Below are positions 18,813-28,223 of a stretch of 64,000 nucleotides of DNA, in pieces. The DNA comes from Rosistilla carotiformis (GTDB lineage Bacteria; Planctomycetota; Planctomycetia; Pirellulales; Pirellulaceae). The position numbers were made by a program, and so were the translations under genes. Every line of letters begins with the position of its first letter. The first letter of the stretch is position 1. Under the pieces are notes generated by a model, which saw only the letters and a list, made by a program, of their open reading frames with translations, was not told where the DNA came from and made no database searches. The stretch lies in NCBI RefSeq assembly GCF_007753095.1, contig NZ_CP036348.1, positions 1,364,001 through 1,428,000 on the forward strand, given 5' to 3'.

Positions 18813-20240
18813 ATGGAAAACGCAAGTAAAAACGATGGTTTGGGATGCCATTACCACTTCATTACCGGCCGCCTCGCCGAGCATTCGTTGAGGCAGGTTG
18901 TTGAATCGGTTGCTGCTCGCGCTGGGTTCGATTATTCGATCGGCGTGATGCCGATCACTGTGGCGGCTCTGATTACGCCAAAGTGGCTTGCACGACATTT
19001 GGATGTACCGGCGCAAGCGACCGAGGTGATCCTGCCCGGCTACTGCGTTCGAGGTCTTGCGGAGATCGCCGCGATGCTGGATGTGCCCGTCCAATGCGGT
19101 CCCAAAGACCTTAGCGATCTGCCAAATTTTTTTTCGCTTTCTAGCAAAAAAAGATCGCTCAACGACTTCGATATCGAAATTGTGGCGGAAATTAATCACG
19201 CTCCCAGTCGTCCCGTCGACGAGCTTTTGGCGCTCGCAAGTGGCTATGCCGCATGCGGCGCCGACATCATCGACTTGGGATGCAATCCCGAACAGCGATG
19301 GGATGGTATCAAACGAGTCGTGCCGATGTTGCGCGATCTCGGCTTGCGCGTCTCGATCGATACGCTCGATCCGTTCGAAGCGGCCGGTGCGTGCGCCGCC
19401 GGTGCCGAATTGGTCCTTTCGGTCAATCGCAGTAACCGCGAGATGGCAGTCGATTGGGGAACCGAGGTGGTCGTGATTCCCGACACTCCCGATGCGATCG
19501 AAACGATGGACGAAACGGCTGAATATCTGACGCAGCGGAACGTGCCGATCCGGTTGGATCCGATCTTGGAACCGATCGGATTTGGGTTTGCCGCAAGCTT
19601 GAATCGCTATATCGAAACGCGGCGGCGGCATCCCGACGCGGCGATGATGATGGGGATCGGAAATCTAAGCGAATTAACCGACGTCGACTCCGCCGGCGTC
19701 AATTTTCTGCTGCTGGGGATCTGTCAGGAACTGGGCATTCAAAGCGTGTTGACGACCCAGGTGATCAATTGGGCTCGCAGCAGCGTCGCCGAATGCGATC
19801 TGGCTCGGCGGATGGTCTATGCGGCTTGCAAAGAGCGGATTCCGCCAAAGAACCTTAGCGATGCGTTGGTGATGTTGCGCGATCCGCGTCTAAGCGAACT
19901 GCCCGCCGGACATACCGAGCAATTGGCCGATCAGATCAAAGACAACAACTTCCGGTTGTTCGCTCAGGGGGACGAGATCAGGTTGGTCTCTCGCGATCTG
20001 CACCTGGTCGGCGACGATCCGTTTGAGATCTTCGAAGCTCTGCTGGCAACCGAGCAGGGGGAAAAGGTCGACGCTTCGCATGCCTTCTACCTCGGCTTTG
20101 AGATGTGCAAGGCGCTGACGGCAATCACGCTGGGGAAACGTTACGAGCAGGATGAGTCGCTGCGTTGGGGACATCTGACGCGCGACGAAAAGCATCACCG
20201 GCTCAGTGGCAAGCGTCGTCAAAAAAAGTCAGCTGATTAA
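18813..20240 (+). CDS. DUF6513-containing dihydropteroate synthase-like protein
   Basis: 475 residues. The N-terminal 110 residues (CHYHFITGRLAEHSLRQVV, then VMPITVAALITPKWLARHL) match the DUF6513 type. The C-terminal part is a pterin-binding TIM barrel (IVAEINHAP, ADIIDLGCNP, LRVSIDTLDPFEA, LVLSVNRSN). Such proteins occur in archaea and in bacteria with tetrahydromethanopterin-linked C1 enzymes, including planctomycetes, so a role in making or handling a pterin C1 carrier is plausible, but the reaction is not established. A TTG at 18777 would add 12 residues; ATG 18813 follows an AGGGG and precedes the conserved part. The 3' end overlaps the convergent MBL gene by 38 bp. Confidence 0.85.
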   Translation: MENASKNDGLGCHYHFITGRLAEHSLRQVVESVAARAGFDYSIGVMPITVAALITPKWLARHLDVPAQATEVILPGYCVRGLAEIAAMLDVPVQCGPKDLSDLPNFFSLSSKKRSLNDFDIEIVAEINHAPSRPVDELLALASGYAACGADIIDLGCNPEQRWDGIKRVVPMLRDLGLRVSIDTLDPFEAAGACAAGAELVLSVNRSNREMAVDWGTEVVVIPDTPDAIETMDETAEYLTQRNVPIRLDPILEPIGFGFAASLNRYIETRRRHPDAAMMMGIGNLSELTDVDSAGVNFLLLGICQELGIQSVLTTQVINWARSSVAECDLARRMVYAACKERIPPKNLSDALVMLRDPRLSELPAGHTEQLADQIKDNNFRLFAQGDEIRLVSRDLHLVGDDPFEIFEALLATEQGEKVDASHAFYLGFEMCKALTAITLGKRYEQDESLRWGHLTRDEKHHRLSGKRRQKKSAD

Positions 20241-21159
20241 ATCCCGCTGCGATCCGTTTGCGGGACGATTTGCGTTTACCGGACTGTGCGTTTTCGGGCG
20301 TGCTCGGTTGGGAAGCGTCATCGGTGCGGTGATCGTTCGACGATGTTTCCTCGTCGGCATCGCAGACCGCGACGATCCCTTCGCATGGATCTTCGACCTT
20401 TAATGGATCGGTCGCTAGGTAGCGATCGGCGCACGAGACCGGGAACTCGCTGCCCAACAGTTGGCGGTGCGTTTGCAATGCGACGTCGGGAGCGTTGTTT
20501 TCGTCCGACAGATGCGCCAGGCAGGCCCACTGCAATCGGGAGCTGTCGGCGCGCTGCAGCAGTCGCGCCGCTTCGAGATTCGAAATGTGGCCGCCGGGAC
20601 CGCTGATCCGTTCCTGCAGCGCCGGCGGGTAGGGGCCTTCTGCGAGCATGACGGGATCGTAATTGCTTTCAATCAAGACCGCGTCCAGCGAGGCGACTGC
20701 GGCTTCGAGCCCATCGAAGACGTGTCCCAGATCGGTCAGGATCCCGAATCGGCGACGCGAGTTATCGATGATGAAGACGACGCCGTCGGCTCCGTCGTGA
20801 GGCGTCGAGAGCGTTTCGACAGCGACCTGCCCGAACCAGAGTGTTTCGCCGGCATCGAAGTGGCGGACGTCGGAGACGCGCCCCAACCGTTTGCGACGGT
20901 CGACGATCGCGTGCGTGGCGGGGGTGCAATAGATCGGCAGGCCAAATTTGCGGTGATAGACGCCCATGCAGCTCGTGTGGTCGCTGTGATCGTGGGAGAT
21001 GATCAAGGCATCGACGCGGTGGATGTCTTTGCCATGTTGGGCCAGTCGCTCTTGGGCTTGGCGACCACTGATCCCTGCATCGAACAGCAACCGCACGCCG
21101 TCGGTTTCGACGTACACGCAATTGCCACTGCTTCCCGATTGCAACGTGATCACTTCCAT
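20203..21159 (-). CDS. MBL-fold metallo-hydrolase, YycJ/WalJ-like
   Basis: 318 residues from ATG 21159. It begins MEVITLQSGSSGNCVYVETDGVRLLFDAGIS, the usual start of the YycJ-like subfamily, and carries the zinc-binding HDHSDH motif (His56, His58, Asp60, His61) plus later metal ligands (STPHDGADG, ILTDLGH, LAHLSDENN). It is probably a nuclease or phosphodiesterase-type hydrolase in the cytoplasm; YycJ homologues have exonuclease activity. The C-terminal 60 residues are a charged Ser/Thr/Lys-rich tail. An open frame extends upstream to 21603 but runs antisense through the phosphatase gene and lacks family similarity. It overlaps the DHPS-like gene tail-to-tail. Confidence 0.88.
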   Translation of the reverse strand: MEVITLQSGSSGNCVYVETDGVRLLFDAGISGRQAQERLAQHGKDIHRVDALIISHDHSDHTSCMGVYHRKFGLPIYCTPATHAIVDRRKRLGRVSDVRHFDAGETLWFGQVAVETLSTPHDGADGVVFIIDNSRRRFGILTDLGHVFDGLEAAVASLDAVLIESNYDPVMLAEGPYPPALQERISGPGGHISNLEAARLLQRADSSRLQWACLAHLSDENNAPDVALQTHRQLLGSEFPVSCADRYLATDPLKVEDPCEGIVAVCDADEETSSNDHRTDDASQPSTPENAQSGKRKSSRKRIAAGFNQLTFFDDACH

Positions 21160-21390
21160 GGCCGCCAGTATAACGGTCGCGCGGTGTGTGGATACCTGTC
21201 GAGAGCTTCGCGCGCTGTGGCCGCGGTGCCATCCCCTCTTCGTCGCTCTGCTAGCTCGTTGGGGCACTCTAGGTGCTGGCGGATGACTGGCGTAAACTTG
21301 GCAATTCTCGTGGCGACGCCGCGTGAAGCTTTGGTTCGTCGCGACCGCCGACGTCGCGTCACGTATTTGTAACTCAGCCACTACCCTGCG

Positions 21391-21891
21391 ATGCGGGGAC
21401 TCAACGGAGCGATCGTTTTGAAACCTTGCAGCATCTTGTTTGTATGTATGGGGAATATCTGCCGTTCTCCGGCGGCCGAAGGGGTGATGCGGCGGTTGGT
21501 CGAAGCGGAGGGCCTCGAAGACCGGATCACGATCGATTCGGCGGGCACGATCGGCTTTCACACCGGGAAGGCGGCGGATCGCCGGATGCGAGCCGCCGCG
21601 CAACAGCGGGGACTTGAGTTGACGAGTCGAGCGCGGAAGGTGACGGCGGATGATCTAAAGGACTTCGATCGTGTCATCGCCATGGATGCCGAGAACGCTC
21701 GCGATCTGATCGCTCTCCATGGCGGTTCGGACGCCCGGATCGAAATGCTCAGCAGCTATCTGGATGATGCGTGGCCGGGCGATGTTCCCGACCCCTATTA
21801 CGGCGGTGAGGAGGGATTTGAATTCGTCTTGAACATGCTTGAGGCCGCTTGTCCGAAAATCCTGGCGTCGTTGACGACGGAATCTAGTTGA
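21391..21891 (+). CDS. Low-molecular-weight protein-tyrosine-phosphatase
   Basis: 166 residues. The catalytic P-loop CMGNICRS (Cys19, Arg25, the CX5R(S/T) motif) and the acid loop DVPDPYYGG place it firmly in the LMW-PTP family. It would hydrolyse phosphotyrosine, or phosphoarginine in some relatives. In bacteria these enzymes often counter a tyrosine kinase that controls capsule export; the Wzz-like protein at 45792 has no kinase domain, so a link to exopolysaccharide is only a possibility. The first 9 residues may not be translated, since a TTG at 21418 starts right at the conserved strand. It is divergent from the MBL gene. Confidence 0.93.
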   Translation: MRGLNGAIVLKPCSILFVCMGNICRSPAAEGVMRRLVEAEGLEDRITIDSAGTIGFHTGKAADRRMRAAAQQRGLELTSRARKVTADDLKDFDRVIAMDAENARDLIALHGGSDARIEMLSSYLDDAWPGDVPDPYYGGEEGFEFVLNMLEAACPKILASLTTESS

Positions 21892-22111
21892 GGGGCGGTG
21901 GGGATGAAAAAGTTGTAAAATCGAACACGATGCCAAGCCACGCTCCATCGGCGAATCGTTACGATTGATGCAATGGTTGCAGCTTTCCTGGCCAGATCCG
22001 GCAATTTGGTTTCGGCTGGGCAAGCAAAGGGCTGACAACGCCCTTACGTCGAAGCATACTTCGAAGGTCCTCTCGTCCTATTCCGAAATTCCAGCAGACT
22101 GCGTCGAAAAC

Positions 22112-24463
22112 ATGAATGTCGTTCACTGCCCCGGCTGCGCCCAATCGCTTCACCTGCCCGAATCTGCGAGTTCTGATACGACGCTGCAGTGTCCTCACTG
22201 TGGAGCGGTTCACCAAGTCGAACAATTTTTGCCTGCCTCGCCGGAAGCGGAGCTTGACGCGGCAGAGCCGGAAGTGATCTTCAACGAGCACGCGCAGGAT
22301 GAGTTTTCCCAAGGCGAGATTCTCGCCGATGCCTCTGACAGCGAGACCGAGGCGGACGATCAAGGGCTCGAACTGCTGAGTTTCGATGAGGATCGCGAAG
22401 AGCTGCCGATGCTCGACCTGGAAACGGATGACGAGAGCGAAGAGCTGCCGATGATGGAACTGGACGCGGGGGACGAATCCGAGGAGCTGCCGAGCTTGGA
22501 GTCCGAACCGATCGCGTTTGACGAAGAGCCAGCCGACACCGATTCACCACTTCCTGATGCGTCGGCCGCAGCGCTGCCGATGATGGATTTGGGCGACGAG
22601 GACGAATACGAGGAACTGCCAAATTTTGAGTCGGACCCGATCGCGGAGGATGCTTCGGATGACGACTCGATGCAACCAGCAGGTGATGCGGACGTTGTCG
22701 CTCCCGGATTGTCGGGGATCGATTCCGAAACAGACAACGACGAAGACGATTCGCTACCGATGATGGAGCTGGAGCCGGAAGAATCGGCGGAAGCGAGCAT
22801 GGATTCAGAGCCTGTTGCTTTTGCTGCCGAAGCGGAATTGGATGCCGAAGCGGCAAATCTTGTCGACAATATCAGTGACGAAGATGGGATCGAATTGCCG
22901 AGCATGGAGTTTGAGTCGATCGATGGCGACGATGAATCGGATGCCGCGTCGAACGACGATGATGCCTTCGCGGCTGCCGCATTGATCGGGAGCGTCGATT
23001 CGGAGGAAATCGAATCCTCGGACAGCGAAGAACCGCTTGCCGCAGAAGAAGAAACCATTGGAATGCCACTTGGGTTTACAGAATTCGATCGCGAGTCTGC
23101 GGTGGACGATGTCGACGACAGCGCAATGGAAGACGAATTGGAGCTGGACGTTGCGACGAAAAGCGTTCCTGCAGCCCCCAAACGTTCTCGAGTCGCGAGT
23201 CTGGTGACGCAGGTCGTTTGCCCCGAGTGCAACGATCCGGTGCGGATGCCCGAATCGGCGGCGGGAACTGACGCCGTGGTGCGTTGTCCTTGGTGTGGCC
23301 AGACCAATGCATTAAGTGTCTTTGCGAATCAATTGGCGCCTGCGTTGGAAGTGGTTTCACCGGGATCGGGGCCCGCTCACGCGGCCGTCGCTGCGATTGA
23401 CGCCAGCGCTGCGACAAGTGGCTGGGGAGGGGGAACCGCAACGGAGGTCGAATCGACGGAGTCCGCGGAATACGAATCGAATCCCTACCCCGGATTCGAT
23501 GATGCCCCGGTGATGGAGCCTGCCGGTTTTGACATGTCCGCCCATGGACTGCAGCCGCGTGCTCGGCGTCGCCAAAAGCCATCGATCATCAAGATGTTGA
23601 TCCAGTGGTTTGGGGGCGGTGTGTTAGGGATCGGCGGTGCCTTGGCGATCCTCTACTTTGGCTTCCCCGAGAAATTTCCAAAGTTCTTGCCGTTCCAGCC
23701 ACCAAGCAATCGCAGCAGTTCGGTCGTGGGCGGCAGCGGCGAATTTGTGCCGATGAACGTTGATCGGAATAACGATTTCGGTGGGTCGGATTTTGTCGTC
23801 AACAACGAAAACAGCGAACTGCTTGAATCGATCGACCTGCCCAACGTGGACGATTCTGAATCGGTCGCGGCCGATGATGCTCAGATGCCTGCGGTAGCCG
23901 CTGACGAGCCTACGGCGATCGATCCCGAACCCGCACCGTCGGTGGTCGAACAGCGGCTGCAAACGGCGCGCGAAGCATTGGCCCTAGCGATCGAAACCGA
24001 GAAGGGGAGTTCCGACTTTAATGTCAACCGAAACTCGCTGTATCGTGGCTTGGCCGATTTGGCGGTATCCGTTTCCGACAATCCATTTTCCAAGCACCCG
24101 AAGAAAGAGGCGGCGCGGTTGCTCGCCAGTCTGGGGGAAGATCGACAGCTGATGACATCGTTGGCGGGCTTGGCGCCTCAGTGGTTGTCCTCTTCGCGGC
24201 GCGGCAGCGACGGGATTTTTCTTGTCGCCAAATTGGGCAGCAAGACCAAAGCGCAATCACGTCCGGGATACCATTCGATTCAATTGGCGCGGTACATCGG
24301 CGAATCGTCTCCCGCCGAACCGATCACGCTGTTTGGGTTGTTGGATGATCTGATGCCCTACCAAGATCAAAACGTTATGATACTTGCGGTGATTGAAAAC
24401 GACGCTGTGGATATCACCGGTGACGGAAGTCTCTTGAAGCTATCCGCCATTCAACCGTTGTAG
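22112..24463 (+). CDS. Acidic-repeat membrane protein with two zinc-ribbon-like motifs, unknown function
   Basis: 783 residues from ATG 22112. Order: a CxxC...CxxC ribbon at the N-terminus (CPGC ... CPHC), about 300 residues rich in Asp/Glu/Ser with degenerate copies of ELPMMELD and SEELPSLESEPIAF, a second ribbon (CPEC ... CPWC), one membrane segment (WFGGGVLGIGGALAILYFGF, about residue 495), and a C-terminal globular part of about 260 residues with no recognised family. Both ribbons share the spacing and a PESA motif, suggesting an internal duplication. Upstream codons to 21965 are open but unrelated in composition. It ends 28 bp before the next plus gene, so the two probably form an operon. 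Confidence 0.75.
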   Translation: MNVVHCPGCAQSLHLPESASSDTTLQCPHCGAVHQVEQFLPASPEAELDAAEPEVIFNEHAQDEFSQGEILADASDSETEADDQGLELLSFDEDREELPMLDLETDDESEELPMMELDAGDESEELPSLESEPIAFDEEPADTDSPLPDASAAALPMMDLGDEDEYEELPNFESDPIAEDASDDDSMQPAGDADVVAPGLSGIDSETDNDEDDSLPMMELEPEESAEASMDSEPVAFAAEAELDAEAANLVDNISDEDGIELPSMEFESIDGDDESDAASNDDDAFAAAALIGSVDSEEIESSDSEEPLAAEEETIGMPLGFTEFDRESAVDDVDDSAMEDELELDVATKSVPAAPKRSRVASLVTQVVCPECNDPVRMPESAAGTDAVVRCPWCGQTNALSVFANQLAPALEVVSPGSGPAHAAVAAIDASAATSGWGGGTATEVESTESAEYESNPYPGFDDAPVMEPAGFDMSAHGLQPRARRRQKPSIIKMLIQWFGGGVLGIGGALAILYFGFPEKFPKFLPFQPPSNRSSSVVGGSGEFVPMNVDRNNDFGGSDFVVNNENSELLESIDLPNVDDSESVAADDAQMPAVAADEPTAIDPEPAPSVVEQRLQTAREALALAIETEKGSSDFNVNRNSLYRGLADLAVSVSDNPFSKHPKKEAARLLASLGEDRQLMTSLAGLAPQWLSSSRRGSDGIFLVAKLGSKTKAQSRPGYHSIQLARYIGESSPAEPITLFGLLDDLMPYQDQNVMILAVIENDAVDITGDGSLLKLSAIQPL

Positions 24464-24491
24464 ATCTTCGCTTCTTCTAGGAGTCGACGCT

Positions 24492-25634
24492 GTGCCTTTC
24501 GATCCTTCCCAAGCCAGCAGCGGTGGCGACGACGAAGTAAAGTCGGACGATACGGCTCCGGTGGTGCCCGATCTTGCAACGCAGCCCCAATCGCTTCCCA
24601 ACGGCCCGGAAAGTTTGGACTCGCCCGCGTCCACCGCTCCTTCGGGCAGCCTGATCGATACGCTGCTTTTCGGGTTGTCGCTGCCGGAACGCTCGGCACG
24701 GACGGTTTCCGCGTTGGTTGGCGGCTTTGCCAGCGAATCGGCCGCGCGGTTGATCCCCGCGGCGTTCCGGTCCTCCAAAAGTTATCGGGTCTTCGTCCAA
24801 CAGTCGTTGGATTTTGTGGTCCACGATGTCGGCGGGGTCGTCTCGCACAAGCCGGCTTCGGCCGACGCTCAAACCGAAGGTTTGATGGCTCGTCAGACCG
24901 TCGGCGGGATGCTCGATTTCGCCGGAATGGCGACGCTGCACATGTCGCCGATGACGGTCTTGGCAATCATCAGTGACGTCGCGTATGGGTCGAGCACGTA
25001 CATGCGTCAGTTGAGCGAAGAATTGAAACGCAAGGGATTGATCGATCAGGAATCGACGATTGATCACGTCACCGATCTGATCGACGCGTTGCAGGAAACC
25101 AGCGTCCAAGGGGCCGATGCCTTTAATGCCCCGCCGATCAATCTGCAAGGCTTGCAGCAGACGATCGATAAGACGCGCGCGGCGCTGAACCGCATCGATC
25201 CAACGACCACGATTCCGCAAGCCGAGATCAAAAGGATCTGGCAGGAGATGGAGACGGCGGCGACCAAGGCGGAGACGTCGGTTTTCGATGTCGCCACAAC
25301 GATGACGATGTTCAGCATGAACCGCCTGTCGTTGGTCTCCCAGGGGGCGCTCTCGTCGGTCGTGGTCGCGGGCAATCTGATCGATCAACATATCGTCGGT
25401 CACTACGCCGATGCGTTGACCGAGATCCAGGTTCGCGGTTTGTGGACGACGTTGGCCGAATCGAGCCAGCCCTATCTGGAAGCGATCTGGAACAACTTCG
25501 ACGAGACCAAATCGACGCTCACTCAAGATCTACTTAACGGCACCCTGATCGGCAACGCTTGGAGCGGCTTGAGTCGCTGGTGGCAAGGGACCGACAAAAA
25601 CAAGACGCCGCCAGCGGAAGAATCCCAAAGCTGA
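24492..25634 (+). CDS. Conserved-looking protein of unknown function
   Basis: 380 residues. GTG start at 24492, 8 bp after AGGAG, a strong ribosome-binding site. The first 55 residues are polar and Pro/Ser/Asp-rich, as in the neighbour's acidic region. The rest is mainly helical with a possible hydrophobic helix pair (TVGGMLDFAGMATLHMSPMTVLAIISDVAYGSS, split here around residue 150) and later amphipathic helices. No enzyme motif is seen. Tight spacing after the zinc-ribbon protein suggests a joint function, perhaps at the membrane. Confidence 0.68.
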   Translation: MPFDPSQASSGGDDEVKSDDTAPVVPDLATQPQSLPNGPESLDSPASTAPSGSLIDTLLFGLSLPERSARTVSALVGGFASESAARLIPAAFRSSKSYRVFVQQSLDFVVHDVGGVVSHKPASADAQTEGLMARQTVGGMLDFAGMATLHMSPMTVLAIISDVAYGSSTYMRQLSEELKRKGLIDQESTIDHVTDLIDALQETSVQGADAFNAPPINLQGLQQTIDKTRAALNRIDPTTTIPQAEIKRIWQEMETAATKAETSVFDVATTMTMFSMNRLSLVSQGALSSVVVAGNLIDQHIVGHYADALTEIQVRGLWTTLAESSQPYLEAIWNNFDETKSTLTQDLLNGTLIGNAWSGLSRWWQGTDKNKTPPAEESQS

Positions 25635-25665
25635 TGGCGTCCTTGAAAATAGAGCTTAACCCGGC

Positions 25666-26949
25666 TTAGACGTTGGCGGGGTTCATGACGGCGGTGATCG
25701 CTTCGCTGAGCAGTTTGATGCCGTCGCGGATTTGCGATTCGGGCTGGACGCCGAAGCTGAGTCGGATCGTGTTCTTCCGCACCGCGGCTCCTTCGCTTGG
25801 GTAACAAAACTCGCCCGGAACATACAACACGCCGCGCTCGATACATTGTTTCCAGAGTGGCGAATCGGAGCCGGCATCGACGCCCGGCGGCAGTTCCAGC
25901 CAGACGTATAGGCCGCCGATCGGTCGCCGATATTCGACGCCTGGGATTCCTGCCAAGTGCGTATCGCAGGCCTCTAACATCACTTGCAGTTTGCCCGCAT
26001 AAGCGGTCTGCAGTCGCTGGACCTGTTCGTCGAAGCGACCCGATTTCAAAATGTTCAGCATCAGTTGCTGGTTCAGGTGAGCCGAACCAAAATCGATCAC
26101 CGATTTGAAGCGGCGGGCCGAATCGAACAGCCAGCGAGGCATCACGCCCCAACCGACGCGGATTCCGGGGCCGAAGTTTTTCGAGAAGGTCCCGCTTTCG
26201 ACGGTTAATTCAGGGTCGGCACCGAGGTCGGTCAGCGTCGGGATGTCTTCGCCCGAATAACGCAAGTCGCGATAGGCGTTGTCGACCAACAACAGGATCG
26301 GCGATTGCTGCTGCCACTTGTTCATCACGGCGATCAGATCGTGGCGCCGCGATTCGGGGACCGTCGAGCCGCCCGGGTTGTCGCAATACGGAATCAAGTA
26401 GACCGATTTGACCCGGTGCAGTTCGTTGTTGGAGGCCAGTTGCTGCAAGCCTTGGTCCAACGATTCGGGGATCATCCCTTGGTCATCCGCTTCGATACCA
26501 AAGGCGCGGACGCCCATATCCTTCAACAGCCCCAAGAAGACGAAATAGGTGGGCGCCGCGCAGAGCACGATGTCCCCTTCGTCGAAGACGCATTCGGCGA
26601 CCAGGTGCAGCAATTGGTTGCTGCCAGCGGTCAGGATCATCCGATCGGCCAGATCGTCGGCGTTGTTGCTGAAGTTCCGCTGCGCGATCGCTTGGCGAAG
26701 TTCCTGCGGCCCGTTGTTGGTGCCGTATTGCAGCGCCAACCGCCCGGTGGCGGTGTCGCTGAGCACGTTTTGGGCGGCTTCGGAAACAAACTCCAACGGC
26801 AGCGTGGCATTGTCGACAAATCCCGCGGCCAAGGAAATGATTCCTGGGTTGGCCAAGGCGGCAGACATCAATTGGCTGATCGGTTGTTCCGAAGCCCGGG
26901 TGCCGCGGGGACTGAGAAGTTGCTCGTGCGTGGAGTTGTGAAGGTTCAT
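25666..26949 (-). CDS. PLP-dependent aminotransferase class I/II (2-aminoadipate/MocR-type)
   Basis: 427 residues from ATG 26949 (MNLHNSTHEQLLS); an in-frame start at 27000 would add 17 residues. Fold type I features are present: the LAAGFVDNATLP substrate region, LQYGTNNGPQELRQAIA, the ILTAGSNQLLHLV cofactor region, IPYCDNPGGSTVPESRR, LLVDNAYRDLRY with the PLP-pyridine Asp, and the Schiff-base lysine in SGTFSKNFGPGIRVGW. The pattern is closest to LysN/ARO8-like and MocR-C-terminal aminotransferases, with no DNA-binding domain. The amino donor and acceptor are not decided. It is divergent from comF across an intergenic region holding a 23-bp direct repeat. Confidence 0.92.
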   Translation of the reverse strand: MNLHNSTHEQLLSPRGTRASEQPISQLMSAALANPGIISLAAGFVDNATLPLEFVSEAAQNVLSDTATGRLALQYGTNNGPQELRQAIAQRNFSNNADDLADRMILTAGSNQLLHLVAECVFDEGDIVLCAAPTYFVFLGLLKDMGVRAFGIEADDQGMIPESLDQGLQQLASNNELHRVKSVYLIPYCDNPGGSTVPESRRHDLIAVMNKWQQQSPILLLVDNAYRDLRYSGEDIPTLTDLGADPELTVESGTFSKNFGPGIRVGWGVMPRWLFDSARRFKSVIDFGSAHLNQQLMLNILKSGRFDEQVQRLQTAYAGKLQVMLEACDTHLAGIPGVEYRRPIGGLYVWLELPPGVDAGSDSPLWKQCIERGVLYVPGEFCYPSEGAAVRKNTIRLSFGVQPESQIRDGIKLLSEAITAVMNPANV

Positions 26950-27059
26950 TCGCTGAAAAACTCGTTTGATATCGGATCGAGTGAAGGGGAAGGATTTCAT
27001 GTTAGCGAATCTATCGGGGAGAGGATTCCCCAGATTTGTCGCTTGGCTCGGGTAATGAC

Positions 27060-27159
27060 AAAAGTTTTCATCGCGGGTTCGGCCGCACCACGCTGCGACG
27101 TCGTCGAAATCGTGATGCAGGGAACGTGCCCAGGGGAAAAGTTTTCATCGCGGGATCGG
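27060..27159. repeat. Pair of 23-bp direct repeats in a divergent intergenic region
   Basis: AAAAGTTTTCATCGCGGG followed by TTCGG occurs at 27060-27082, and with a single change (ATCGG) at 27137-27159. The copies are 77 bp apart (start to start), about seven helical turns, between the divergent aminotransferase and ComF genes. Each copy contains the palindromic core AAAAGTTTT. A paired operator or a local duplication are both possible. Confidence 0.55.
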
Positions 27160-27240
27160 ACAACCGCAGACTTCTCGCGTTATAGGTGGGATGCACGTCG
27201 GAGCGGCGTGCTCGTGTGATCCGTAAAGCGGGAGGAACGC

Positions 27241-28065
27241 GTGGCGGTCCAGCGGAAGTTTCCATCGATGGCGGCCAAGACGTCGCCGCAGTCCGCGGTG
27301 AGGAGCGGTCTGCGCGACGGAAACGCTTGGTCGCGGCTGCCGCTGTCGGTTGCCAACGCCTTTCTCGAAATGGTCTATCCGCCCACCTGCACACTGTGCG
27401 GTGGGGCGCTCTTGCCGACGCGGAGCGTCCAAATGTGTGATGCTTGCATCGACGCAGTTCGGGGCAGCTGCCGGCATTGGTGCCGTCGCTGTGGGATGCC
27501 GATGGAACCGATGCGGTTGGAGGAGCGGAAGTGCAATCGATGCGGCAAGCAAAAGCTGCCGTTTGAGGAGGTTGTCGTCTTGGGACGCTACGAAGGGGCG
27601 ATGCGTGAGGCGGTGATCGCTGGGAAAAAATACATTCACGAGCCGTTGGTGATGGCTTTGGGAGAGCTGTTGGGGCAGCAAATCGCGAGTCGATTGGATC
27701 CCATCCCCGAAATCGTCACCTTCGTTCCCTCGCATTGGCGACGAAGGCTTGGACGTGGTACGGTGCCAGCGGCAACGTTGGCCAAGCAGGTCGGCCGTGT
27801 CTTGGGGCGGCCAGTGCATACAGCAACCCGCTGCACTCGGGGGACGACCAAACAGGGAAAGTTGGCAGCGGATCAACGGGCTCGCAATATTTCCAACGCC
27901 TTTGCTGTACGCCGACGTTACCACCCCAAGGGGCGTACTTATTTGCTGATCGACGACGTAATGACGACGGGAGCGACGTTAAGCGAAGTTGCCCGAGTGT
28001 TGTTGGCGGCTGGTGCGACGCGAGTTTGCGTTGCGGCCACTGCGCGCGGCGTGGGAAAAAACTAA
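27241..28065 (+). CDS. ComF-like phosphoribosyltransferase
   Basis: 274 residues. GTG start at 27241, 6 bp after GGAGG. The N-terminal zinc-finger region carries CTLCG, CDAC, CRRCG and CNRCG. The C-terminal type I phosphoribosyltransferase domain ends in the PRPP loop LLIDDVMTTGAT, with the upstream FVPSHWRRRLGRG and TKQGKLAADQRARNISNAF segments typical of ComF. ComF proteins assist DNA uptake or recombination in competent bacteria; the biochemical reaction is unknown. The N-terminus has about 40 extra residues before the zinc finger. No other competence genes are near. Confidence 0.9.
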   Translation: MAVQRKFPSMAAKTSPQSAVRSGLRDGNAWSRLPLSVANAFLEMVYPPTCTLCGGALLPTRSVQMCDACIDAVRGSCRHWCRRCGMPMEPMRLEERKCNRCGKQKLPFEEVVVLGRYEGAMREAVIAGKKYIHEPLVMALGELLGQQIASRLDPIPEIVTFVPSHWRRRLGRGTVPAATLAKQVGRVLGRPVHTATRCTRGTTKQGKLAADQRARNISNAFAVRRRYHPKGRTYLLIDDVMTTGATLSEVARVLLAAGATRVCVAATARGVGKN

Positions 28066-28223
28066 GCTATATCGAGATCGCGCGGTTCGGCAACGAACTT
28101 TTATTTTCTCGGTCCCCTATAAAAACCTAAGCTATGGCACGGCAGGGCCGATGTTCGATCGAAGGTTGCGCATCGGCGCCTGCTTGAATTCCATTTTTGA
28201 CGCAAAAATACCAGCAGTTTTGT

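Noticed and set aside
21160-21603. N-terminal extension of the MBL hydrolase
   Set aside because: Runs antisense through the phosphatase gene; the family start MEVITLQSGSSGN is at 21159.
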